DNA of 64,000 nt from positions 1,736,001 to 1,800,000 of the forward strand of contig OZ244933.1 in the NCBI GenBank assembly GCA_965222065.1. The letters run 5' to 3'. Each line of letters begins with the position of its first letter. Position 1 is the first letter of the stretch. The position numbers and the translations under genes are program-made. Shown one piece after another: positions 43,830 to 51,253 of this stretch. The stretch is from GM7GCV1 sp965222065 (GTDB lineage: Bacteria > Pseudomonadota > Gammaproteobacteria > Pseudomonadales > GM7GCV1). The notes below the pieces were generated by a model that searched no databases, was not told the origin of the DNA, and saw only the letters and a list, made by a program, of their open reading frames with translations.

Positions 43830-43860
43830 TTTTCTTTCCTCTTTCTTGTTTACGGGGCGC

Positions 43861-43904
43861 ATGATACTCAGCATCAAGCTATTCCTCCAATGTTATAAAA
43901 TCAT
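43861..43904 (-). promoter_or_regulatory. Promoter C with LysR-type T-N11-A element
   Basis: Minus strand: ATGATTTTATAACAT (43904-43890), then TGGAGG (43889-43884), 17 bases, and -10 TATCAT (43866-43861). Element, spacing and -10 positions are the same as at promoters A and B. Confidence 0.65.
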
Positions 43905-43931
43905 TTAAAACATTCTCCAAAGGAATATCTT

Positions 43932-45269
43932 CTAGGTGCCCTGATTGAGTTGTTTAAATGCGGCAATGGCCTGTTTTCTGGTTTCCCCGGTATTTACTAT
44001 TGCCTCGGGGTAGTTTTCAGGACGATAACTGACAAGTTTGGTTTCGTTGTGAATTGTTTTGGCGGGAAGTTCACGAAGTTCGGGCACAAAACGTTTGATA
44101 AATTTGGCCTCCGGGTCAAACCGCTCCGCCTGGGTAAACGGGTTAAATACCCGAAAATAGGGAGCTGCATCCGTTCCTGTGGAGGCACTCCACTGCCAGC
44201 CTCCGTTGTTCAGGGCAAAGTCACCGTCTATCAGCTGTTCCAGGAAATGCCTTTCTCCACGGCGCCAGTCGATCAGCAGGTTTTTACTCAGGAACATGGC
44301 AGTAATCATTCGCAATCGATTGTGCATCCAGCCGGTTTCTGCCAGTTGTCGCATGCCGGCATCGACAATCGGTATACCGGTTTGCCCTTGTTTCCATTTT
44401 TCGAATTCTTCACCGGGGGAGTTCCATGTCAAATGTTTGGTTGATTCGATGAATGGCTGATTCATGGAAACCGGGTCAAAACGGGCAACCAGATGGTAGT
44501 AAAATTCGCGCCATATAAGCTGGGATATCCAGGCAGTAATTTCTTTTGAGCCACCATCAGCTTCGCCGTGATTGCACAACAAAGCTTCGTTTAAGGCGCG
44601 AAGAGGGGAAAGCGTTCCGGCGCTGAGATCTGCAGAAAGGCCTGAGGTGGCATCCAGTTCGGGAAAATCCCGGCGTGTTTGGTAGTTATATAGGGGCGTC
44701 TCTATAAACTTCCCAAGTTTTTGCATGGCAAGAGTTGGGCTACCAGACTTGTCGAGCTTGTTGACCAGGTCAGATCGTTTTCTTTCAAAGGAAGCTAGCC
44801 AGGCTCTGCGGAAGGGGGTATAGACACGGTAAAAGTCACCTTTTCCGGTGGATATGTCGTCTGGTGGCAGGATAAGGCTGTCATCATAACGTTGTACCTT
44901 AATTCCCTGTTTTTCCAGATAGACTGACAGTCGATGGTCCCTTCGTCGTTCATCCAGGGGGTATTCATTGTTCCAAAGAACGTTTTGGATGTTGTGTTCC
45001 CGACACAGTTTGATGATGTGCTTTTCCTGCTGCTCAAAACTCTCCACTTCAGTTGAGAATACTTCGATGCCTTTTTTTTTTAGTTCCCGATCCAGGTTTT
45101 TGCAGGCTTCCCTGAGAAAGTTTATTTTGCGTTCACCGTGTCCATAACCAAGTAACTGGTCAGACGGGAGCAAGATACAGGCAAGGGTTTCACCTGTTTC
45201 AAGTGCGTTTCGCAAGGCAGTGTTGTCAATGCTTCTAAGGTCTGACCTAAACCAAACTAAATTCTTCAT
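43932..45269 (-). CDS. phrB: Deoxyribodipyrimidine photolyase (CPD class I)
   Basis: Light-driven flavoprotein that repairs cyclobutane pyrimidine dimers. ATG 45269 (MKNLVWFRSDLRSIDN) gives 445 residues; the frame is open to 45326, but those 19 residues are not family-like. Features are the N-terminal antenna-binding fold and the FAD-binding half with QLIWREFYYHL, GQTGIPIVDAGMRQLAETGWMHNR, FLSKNLLIDWRRGE, and NNGGWQWSASTGTDAAPYFRVFNP. These are strongly conserved among class I photolyases. It stands alone; miniprotein C lies just downstream. Confidence 0.94.
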   Translation of the reverse strand: MKNLVWFRSDLRSIDNTALRNALETGETLACILLPSDQLLGYGHGERKINFLREACKNLDRELKKKGIEVFSTEVESFEQQEKHIIKLCREHNIQNVLWNNEYPLDERRRDHRLSVYLEKQGIKVQRYDDSLILPPDDISTGKGDFYRVYTPFRRAWLASFERKRSDLVNKLDKSGSPTLAMQKLGKFIETPLYNYQTRRDFPELDATSGLSADLSAGTLSPLRALNEALLCNHGEADGGSKEITAWISQLIWREFYYHLVARFDPVSMNQPFIESTKHLTWNSPGEEFEKWKQGQTGIPIVDAGMRQLAETGWMHNRLRMITAMFLSKNLLIDWRRGERHFLEQLIDGDFALNNGGWQWSASTGTDAAPYFRVFNPFTQAERFDPEAKFIKRFVPELRELPAKTIHNETKLVSYRPENYPEAIVNTGETRKQAIAAFKQLNQGT

Positions 45270-45463
45270 GATGTCTTGATATTTTTTGATCCAACCAAAT
45301 GTTAGATAAACAGCGATAGCAATCAATTAATAAAAAGGGTAGTACGTCTAGCACAAACTGGCATCGCTATTTGCCTGAACATCCCCGTATAAGGGATAAG
45401 TGTCGAGTAATGCATTCCTGTTTTTGGTAAGGTGCCCATCCCTGATTTCACTGAGGAGACCCC

Positions 45464-45823
45464 ATGAGCGATAACCAGATACCGCAAATGAATGCGGAGA
45501 ACATGTACCTTGATGAGGTATTTACGGATCAGGCAATCGGACAGATTCGTCGTTTGACTCCGGTAAATTCTGAGGGGGCACCTGATACAAGCCGAAAAGT
45601 TATATTTATGGGGTCGACCCAGTTTTCGACACCTGCTGGTCCCTTGCCGGTAAATTTCGAAATAGAAGCAGAAACACTTTCAGAGGCCATTGCCCAGTTT
45701 AGTGAATTGGCCCAGCAGGGGGCTGAAGACACTATCAAACGGCTGGAAGAAATGCGTCGAGACCAGGCATCAAAAATTGTTGTGCCGGGTCAGGAGGGGA
45801 ATGGCGGAATTCAGATGCCCTGA
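45464..45823 (+). CDS. Conserved-looking hypothetical protein
   Basis: A 119-residue soluble, acidic protein with a strong GAGGAG ribosome site 8 bases before ATG. There is no signal peptide, membrane span or recognised motif. The central part (VIFMGSTQFSTPAGPLPVNFEIEAETLSEAIAQFSELAQQGAEDTIKRLEE) looks like a small alpha/beta fold with an amphipathic helix. It is upstream of rpoH by 57 bases to the rpoH promoter-proximal region, on the same strand, but rpoH has its own promoter. Function not assigned. Confidence 0.75.
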   Translation: MSDNQIPQMNAENMYLDEVFTDQAIGQIRRLTPVNSEGAPDTSRKVIFMGSTQFSTPAGPLPVNFEIEAETLSEAIAQFSELAQQGAEDTIKRLEEMRRDQASKIVVPGQEGNGGIQMP

Positions 45824-45844
45824 TAGTCGCAAAGCGATCCTACG

Positions 45845-45872
45845 TTGACACCAATTCGCGCTAAAATATAAG
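45845..45872 (+). promoter_or_regulatory. Sigma-70-like promoter of rpoH
   Basis: TTGACA (45845-45850), 16 bases, TATAAG (45867-45872). Transcription should begin near 45879, one base before the first in-frame ATG at 45880, so that ATG would be leaderless and the ATG at 45910 is the better start. Confidence 0.6.
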
Positions 45873-45909
45873 AATCTAAATGACGACAACCGCCTTGCAG
45901 GCAAATCTT

Positions 45910-46770
45910 ATGGGTACAGCCCTTCAACCTGTTGACATACTCTCGCCCGGTGGCGATATCAACGCCTACATCCAGGGCGTTTACAGTATTCCAGTGCTTA
46001 CCGTGGAAGAAGAGCGGGAGCTGGCAGTGCAGTATGTCGATGAAGGTGACCTTGATGCTGCACGTCAGTTAGTACTTGCGCACCTGCGTTTTGTCGTCCA
46101 CATCGCACGTAGTTATTCAGGCTATGGACTGCCTTTGGGCGATCTAATCCAGGAAGGTAATGTCGGTCTGATGAAGGCCGTAAAACGGTTCGATCCCGAG
46201 CGCGGGGTTCGCCTGGTGTCCTTTGCCGTGCATTGGATCAAGGCAGAGATTCATGAGTTCATCCTGCGCAACTGGCGAATCGTGAAAATTGCGACCACCA
46301 AGGCCCAGAGGAAACTGTTTTTTAACCTGCGCAGCAAAAAGAAAAACCTGGGCTGGTTGAGCAACGACGAAGCAGAAGCTATTGCTGAAGACCTCGGGGT
46401 CGAAGTCGACCAGGTGGTGCAAATGGAGGGGCGACTTGCATCGCAGGATACCGCCTATGACGCGCCAGCCAATGGCGATGATGAAGATGCTCCCACTGCA
46501 CCTATTTACTACCTTGAAGACAAAAGTATGGATCCGGCCCAGATGCTGGAAGATTCTGACTGGGAAGAATCCAATGAAGCGCTTCTCGCCAAGGGCATGG
46601 AATTACTGGATGAGCGCAGCAAGGATATCCTGGTACGTCGCTGGCTGGCCGAGGATAAGGCGACGTTGCACGATCTTGCGGACGAATATGGTGTGTCTGC
46701 AGAGCGAATCCGCCAGATAGAACAGGCGGCAATGAAAAAAATTCGATCCATGATGGAAGCCGAGGGCTAA
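45910..46770 (+). CDS. rpoH: RNA polymerase heat-shock sigma factor (sigma-32)
   Basis: Group 3 sigma factor for heat-shock promoters. RpoH signatures include LAHLRFVVHIARSYSGYGLPLGDLIQEGNVGLMKAVKRF, region 2.4 (VSFAVHWIKAEIHEFILRNWRIVKIATTKAQRKLFFNLR, containing the RpoH box QRKLFFNLR), and a region 4 helix-turn-helix (TLHDLADEYGVSAERIRQIE). I place the start at ATG 45910 (MGTALQPVDILSPG), which gives 286 residues and aligns with the Pseudomonas start. The longer form from 45880 adds ten residues and would begin at the predicted transcript start. Its stop codon overlaps the next gene by one base. Confidence 0.93.
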   Translation: MGTALQPVDILSPGGDINAYIQGVYSIPVLTVEEERELAVQYVDEGDLDAARQLVLAHLRFVVHIARSYSGYGLPLGDLIQEGNVGLMKAVKRFDPERGVRLVSFAVHWIKAEIHEFILRNWRIVKIATTKAQRKLFFNLRSKKKNLGWLSNDEAEAIAEDLGVEVDQVVQMEGRLASQDTAYDAPANGDDEDAPTAPIYYLEDKSMDPAQMLEDSDWEESNEALLAKGMELLDERSKDILVRRWLAEDKATLHDLADEYGVSAERIRQIEQAAMKKIRSMMEAEG

Positions 46771-47159
46771 TGGCCCATCGTTTCCTTGTATTTGCTGCGT
46801 TGAACGGCTTCCTTTCAGTGGCATTTGGTGCCTTTGCAGCACATGGGCTAGAGAACAGGGTGAGTGAAAACTTCCTTGATGTTTTTAACACGGCCGCTGA
46901 ATACCAGATGACCCACTCGCTGGTCCTGCTTCTGGTCTCTATCTTGATGCTTCAGGTTTCTTCCCGAACTCTTGCGGTCAGTGCATGGGCTTTTTCCCTG
47001 GGCCTGATTGTATTTTCCGGTAGCTTGTATCTGTTGGTGTTACTGGACGTTCCTGCACTTGGTGTACTTACCCCGGTGGGTGGTGTCGCCTTCCTGACGG
47101 GTTGGGCCTGCCTGATTATTTTTGCTGTCATGCGAAAAGACCATGCTAATCAAGCCTGA
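46770..47159 (+). CDS. DUF423 family membrane protein
   Basis: A 129-residue inner-membrane protein with four hydrophobic segments (FLVFAALNGFLSVAFGAFAAHGL, HSLVLLLVSILMLQV, AWAFSLGLIVFSGSLYLLVL, VGGVAFLTGWACLIIFAVM). The N-terminal GAFAAHGL and the AEYQMTHSL stretch are characteristic of DUF423 (YgdD-like). Molecular role unknown. The ATG shares a base with the TAA of rpoH (TAATG), so it is translationally coupled to it, and its end overlaps trmB by 17 bases. Confidence 0.88.
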   Translation: MAHRFLVFAALNGFLSVAFGAFAAHGLENRVSENFLDVFNTAAEYQMTHSLVLLLVSILMLQVSSRTLAVSAWAFSLGLIVFSGSLYLLVLLDVPALGVLTPVGGVAFLTGWACLIIFAVMRKDHANQA

Positions 47160-47838
47160 GTTTCGGCCAAAGGCAATTCGCTCGTTTGTTATTCGCTCCG
47201 GGCGTATGACCGATGGGCAAAAAGCTGCCTTTGAAAAGCATTGGCAAATCTACGGACTGGAATTAAAGCAGGGGCTTATATCCCAGGAAGCCGCCTTTGG
47301 CCGTTCTGGTGAGCTGAATATCGAAATTGGGTTTGGTATGGGGGACTCCTTGCTGCAAATGTGTCTGGAGAAACCGGATGCCAATTTTATCGGTATTGAA
47401 GTGCATCCACCGGGGGTGGGTCGCATCATGAACCGGGCAGCCCAGGAAGGTATTACCAACTTGCGGGTGTATATGGCGGATGCCAGGGATGTATTGGCAG
47501 AATGTGTTGCCGACCAAAGTGTGGATCGGATACAGGTGTACTTCCCCGATCCGTGGCATAAAAAGAAGCATCACAAGAGACGCCTGATACAGAAAGCGTT
47601 TATCGCGGTATTGCAGCCCAAATTAAAGACGGGAGGAATCCTTCATCTGGCCACTGATTGGCAAAATTACGCGGAACACATGCGGGAAGTAATGGAATCG
47701 CAGCCCCAGTTTGTTAATCTGGCGGGCGAAGAGCAATACAGTCCGCGTCCTGACTGGCGACCGGAAACCAAATTTGAGCGCCGTGGTCACAGGCTTGGGC
47801 ATGGAGTTTGGGATCTGATCTACAAATTAACTCCCTGA
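47143..47838 (+). CDS. trmB: tRNA (guanine46-N7)-methyltransferase
   Basis: SAM-dependent enzyme making m7G46 in the variable loop of tRNAs. Markers are RSFVIRSGRMTDGQ, NIEIGFGMGDSLLQM (SAM site), FIGIEVHPPGVGR, QVYFPDPWHKKKHHKRRLI (hallmark PDPWxKxxHxKRR), and a closing TKFERRGHRLGHGVWDL. I use ATG 47143 (MLIKPEFRPKAI), 231 residues; the frame is open to 47122. Overlap with the upstream DUF423 gene suggests one transcript from rpoH. Confidence 0.95.
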   Translation: MLIKPEFRPKAIRSFVIRSGRMTDGQKAAFEKHWQIYGLELKQGLISQEAAFGRSGELNIEIGFGMGDSLLQMCLEKPDANFIGIEVHPPGVGRIMNRAAQEGITNLRVYMADARDVLAECVADQSVDRIQVYFPDPWHKKKHHKRRLIQKAFIAVLQPKLKTGGILHLATDWQNYAEHMREVMESQPQFVNLAGEEQYSPRPDWRPETKFERRGHRLGHGVWDLIYKLTP

Positions 47839-47939
47839 AAAAGGTTATAGTGCAGCGCTGCATGGCGCCTGGCAGACCTTATGCAAACTATTGCCACGAC
47901 ACCTGAACATCGAAAAAATTGAAACTATTGGAGTAAGTT

Positions 47940-48680
47940 GTGAGAAATTATTTAATTACTTTGGCAGTAACCGGCACCCTGTTTTTGACAGGCTGCGGCG
48001 GAAATCAGCAGGCCACAGAGCCCCAGCCAACAGTGGACCTGGAAAGTCTTGAAGGCAAGGTAAGCTACGTGCTTGGCTACAACAACGCGGCACAATTACA
48101 GTCGCAGGGCGTTCAACTGGACGCCGAGGCGTTCTCTGCCGGTGTTGCAGCAGCCGTTGCCGGAGAGAATTCGGCTATTGGTGAAGAAGAGGCTCGTGCG
48201 GCATTCGAAGAGTTTCAGGAACAAATGATGGCGGAAGCCCAGTCGTCGTTTGACGCACTTGCTGAAGAAAACCGGGCCAAATCTGAAGCGTTTCTGGAAG
48301 AAAATGCCCAGGCAGAAGGGGTAATGACAACGGACAGCGGACTTCAATACAAAGTACTGGAAATGGGTGACGGTGAAATGCCAGTCGCAGAAAGTACAGT
48401 GCAGGTTCATTACGAGGGCAGGCTGATCGGCGGCGAAGTTTTTGACAGCTCCATTGAGCGTGGCGAGCCTGTTGCCTTCGCACTCAACCAGGTCATTCCC
48501 GGCTGGACTGAAGGGTTGCAGTTGATGCCTGAAGGATCCAGGTTCGAGCTTTATATACCCAGCGACCTGGCGTATGGTCCGGGTGGATCGCAAAGAATTG
48601 GCCCGAATGAAGCGCTGATATTTGAAGTTGAGCTTCTTGATGCAAATTACTCTGAAGCTTCAGAGGACAGTGAAGGCTAA
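47940..48680 (+). CDS. FKBP-type peptidyl-prolyl isomerase, lipoprotein (FkpA/Mip-like)
   Basis: A 246-residue periplasmic proline isomerase and chaperone, anchored as a lipoprotein: signal ITLAVTGTLFLTGC with lipobox LTGC. An N-terminal dimerisation/helical region (VSYVLGYNNAAQLQSQG... EEFQEQMMAEAQ) leads to a C-terminal FKBP domain (VQVHYEGRLIGGEVFDSS, VIPGWTEGLQLMPEGSRFELYIPSDLAYG, FEVELLD). The start is GTG 47940, with GGAG upstream. It stands alone between trmB and a strong terminator. Confidence 0.93.
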   Translation: MRNYLITLAVTGTLFLTGCGGNQQATEPQPTVDLESLEGKVSYVLGYNNAAQLQSQGVQLDAEAFSAGVAAAVAGENSAIGEEEARAAFEEFQEQMMAEAQSSFDALAEENRAKSEAFLEENAQAEGVMTTDSGLQYKVLEMGDGEMPVAESTVQVHYEGRLIGGEVFDSSIERGEPVAFALNQVIPGWTEGLQLMPEGSRFELYIPSDLAYGPGGSQRIGPNEALIFEVELLDANYSEASEDSEG

Positions 48681-48706
48681 ACAGTCGATTTTTAGTGCTA
48701 TACGGA

Positions 48707-48740
48707 TAAAAAAGGGCGCGAATATCGCGCCCTTTTTTTT
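48707..48740. terminator. Bidirectional intrinsic terminator
   Basis: Stem GGGCGCG / CGCGCCC with an AATAT loop, A6 on the left and T8 on the right. It serves the FKBP gene and the oppositely oriented helicase, which ends at 48750. Confidence 0.92.
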
Positions 48741-48749
48741 GTCCGGAAG

Positions 48750-50103
48750 TTATGGTTGCTTTCGCCTGGGTGGAACCATTCCGGAACGCTGTTCACTGGA
48801 TACCCCGGTTTCGGCACTGGTGCCGGATGATCGGCGTTTCCCCAGATTTTTACGGTGTCGCTGGCGTGCTTTGTCCTGTGTTTTTGTCTGGTTTGACGTA
48901 GTAAGTTTTTTTTTCGATTTTGTCCCGGCGGCCTTGCCCGACTTTTTGAGCTTTTTCGGTCCCTTGTACTTTCCCTCCAGCCCTGGAATGAGTTCGCGTG
49001 TAAATTTTTGTTTCAGGTATCTCTGGATCCCGGCGGCCAGGTTCCATTCATAATCGGCGATTAATGAAATGGCATTACCTGTCGCCCGCGCGCCCGGTTC
49101 TGCCAACACGATGCACGTATTCATCTCCGCTATGGGCCATATCAAAATTAATCACCAGATCGACGCCTTTGATGTCGAGTCCACGGGCGGCGACGTCAGT
49201 GGCGACCAGCACATTGAAGTTGCCCTGCTTGAACTGGGCCATAATATGCTTGCGCTCGTCCTGGGGTATTTCGCCATGAAGTTCGTTGCAGCGGATGTCA
49301 CTGGAGCGTAAAAATGCATGGAGTTCGCTGACATGAAGTCGCTTGTTGCCAAAGACTATGGCCTTGTCATAGCGCCGGTTTTTCAGGAGCCAGAGCAGTT
49401 GTTTTCGTTTGTGCTCAGGCCCGTCTGACAGCACGATCGCCTGATCGATGTGTTCATGAGGTGTCTGCGCGCCGGCCATATTGATAATTTGGGCATTGCT
49501 CAACATCTCGTGAGCGATAGCAGAGACACCCCGGTGATTCAGGGTCGCCGACAGTAGCATGGTTTGGCGCTTTTTATTGCACTGCTCGACAATGGCGCCA
49601 ACGTCATCGCGAAATCCCATATCGAGCATACGATCGGCTTCGTCCAGGACCAGAACCTCAATATCTTCAAGTCGGGCATTCTTGCGACCCAGGTGTTCGA
49701 TGAGCCTGCCCGGCGTGGCCACAATGATGTCCGGGTCGCGCCTTAACAGGGAGGCCTGGTAGCGCATTTCCTGACCGCCGGTAATAAGCACACTTTTGAT
49801 TTTGGTGGTTGTTTCCAGCAGGCTGCATTCCTTGAATATCTGTTGGGCCAACTCCCTGGTGGGAAGCAATATGAGTGCACGGCTGCCTGTGTCGGGTGTC
49901 GCCGGGCTGGTGACGAACCGATTGAACAGGGGAATGAGATACGCCAGTGTTTTGCCGCTGCCTGTTTCGGCGCTGACCTGCAAGTCAGTGCCGGCAAGGG
50001 CCGCCGGAATTACCTGCTGTTGAACTTCGGTAGGCGCTTGAAAACCCTGTGAGTCCAGTGCTTTATGTATTTGGGAATGCAGTTCAAACTCTGTGAACAT
50101 CAT
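48750..50103 (-). pseudogene. SrmB/RhlE-type DEAD-box RNA helicase, frameshifted at motif VI
   Basis: Two overlapping frames encode one helicase. Frame 1 from ATG 50103 has AETGSGKT (motif I), PTRELA, TPGRL, VLDEADRMLDMGF (DEAD), SATL, ARGLDIKG and HRVGRTGRAG, but then reads DR-stop at 49075. The other frame carries on with ATGNAISLIADYEWNLAAGI and the basic tail (KKLKKSGKAAGTKSKKK...) to 48750. The break lies in a GC-alternating stretch at about 49081-49097, right after motif VI. Restoring two bases would give about 453 residues. As read, the conserved core is complete through motif VI but the C-terminal tail is lost. Sequencing error in the GC run, a real pseudogene, or programmed shifting are all possible. 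Starts 6 bases after dsbB. Confidence 0.85.
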
Positions 50104-50109
50104 GGGCAA

Positions 50110-50619
50110 TTAGCGTTCCGCTTTGCGGAATAATTGCCAGACGCACACGGCAATCACAAGCAAAAATGCCACCAGGGTCCATCCGGGGATGCTCAGTCCC
50201 AGAAATTGCCATTTGATCTCTGCACAGCTTCCTTCCCCCAGAAACATGGCCTGCAATACTTCAGTAAAGGGAAAATATTCCATCAAATAGGGGAGTGTTG
50301 GTCCGCAAGCAGGTACCTGATCCGCGGGCAGCGACTGTAAATACACCTGGCGCGCAGAAATGCTGGCGCCAGCCCCAGCCATGAGGGCGATAAGGACGCT
50401 GTAGATGCGCTGCTTGGCTGGCGCCGGGTTGTGTAGTACAGCAATCAGGGCAATCAGACCAAAAGCGATGGCAAAGATGCGTTGCGTGATGCAAAGCGGG
50501 CAGGGCAACAGGCCCAAATGTTTTTGAAAAAAGAAAAATGCGATCAGCATCATGCTGGCTGAAAAAGCGAACAGGGCCAGATTGACGTGACAGTATTTAA
50601 GCTTTTGTAGATCAGGCAT
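50110..50619 (-). CDS. dsbB: Disulfide bond formation protein B
   Basis: Inner-membrane quinone reductase that reoxidises DsbA. The 169-residue protein has four membrane helices. The first periplasmic redox pair is CPLC (LGLLPCPLCITQRIF), and the second pair comes from PACGPTLPYL and GSCAEIKWQFLGLSIPGW; the latter string is typical of DsbB. A GAGGAAAG ribosome site precedes ATG 50619. It lies in a gshA-acpH-dsbB-helicase run on the minus strand. Confidence 0.94.
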   Translation of the reverse strand: MPDLQKLKYCHVNLALFAFSASMMLIAFFFFQKHLGLLPCPLCITQRIFAIAFGLIALIAVLHNPAPAKQRIYSVLIALMAGAGASISARQVYLQSLPADQVPACGPTLPYLMEYFPFTEVLQAMFLGEGSCAEIKWQFLGLSIPGWTLVAFLLVIAVCVWQLFRKAER

Positions 50620-50654
50620 GCTGCTTTCCTCGGGCGCGTTGTGCGGTAGATCGA

Positions 50655-51245
50655 TTAGAACTCATTTTGAACGCGCCATTCTGCCACATAGCTCGTCGTA
50701 TCAATGAGTGTCTGTCGGCAAAGTTTTTGTAAATGTTGGTAATTTTCCAGGACAGGTTGTTCCAGGAGATGCAAAGGGTTTTCCCTGCTGAGTCTCTGGC
50801 CAATACGGGACAATGCGCCGAGGCAGTAATCAAGGTCTGTGTATCCCATCAGCCAGTTATCCGATTGTATTCTGTAGAGAATATGTAGGGCGCGCCTGCA
50901 CAGTAGATCCGAATTGGCGTCCAGTAGTGCCAATTTTTGTTCGCAAAAGTAACGCAGGGAGTTGGAGGAAAATGCCTCCCATTCACTGGCAAGGACATGA
51001 TCACAGAGTATGTCGGCAATAATGGGTGTGTAGCGGCCAAACTGGTCGGGCAAGAGCAATCGCATTTTTTTAATCGACGGGTGCTGGTCGCTCCAGCTAT
51101 CAATGCGTCGGTGGAGTTCAATGCCTTTTTCGATTTTTTCCGGATATTCGCCTTTCATGGGCCCTTTGACAAAATCCCCAAGAAATCCGCCAACCACCAG
51201 TTCCCTGTGCTCTCCTGCCAAATATAAGTGTGCGAGATAATTCAA
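50655..51245 (-). CDS. acpH: Acyl carrier protein phosphodiesterase
   Basis: HD-like hydrolase that removes 4'-phosphopantetheine from acyl carrier protein. The 196-residue protein begins MNYLAHLYLAGEHRELVVGGFLGDFVKG, the conserved AcpH start, and has GIELHRRIDSWSDQHP and IIADILCDHVLASEW with the metal-binding His/Asp residues. The initiation codon is TTG (51245), 8 bases after the gshA stop; no in-frame ATG gives a family-like N-terminus. Confidence 0.92.
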   Translation of the reverse strand: MNYLAHLYLAGEHRELVVGGFLGDFVKGPMKGEYPEKIEKGIELHRRIDSWSDQHPSIKKMRLLLPDQFGRYTPIIADILCDHVLASEWEAFSSNSLRYFCEQKLALLDANSDLLCRRALHILYRIQSDNWLMGYTDLDYCLGALSRIGQRLSRENPLHLLEQPVLENYQHLQKLCRQTLIDTTSYVAEWRVQNEF

Positions 51246-51253
51246 ATCGGTAT

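Larger units (their letters stand above)
43253..43910. repeat. Tandem duplication carrying miniprotein genes B and C
   Basis: Two direct units of about 330 bases. Unit 1 begins TTGCCTGGAA at 43253 and unit 2 begins TTGCCTGGAA at 43582. Each then has, in order: a terminator, a C-rich-loop hairpin, a 28-codon gene on the minus strand, its promoter, and its LysR-type element. The best kept part is 43273-43330 versus 43623-43680, with 3 differences in 58 bases. The coding parts differ mostly at third codon positions. Confidence 0.8.

Noticed and set aside
47849..47862. Palindrome TGCAGCGCTGCA after trmB
   Set aside because: No T-run and no extended stem; too short to call a terminator or operator.
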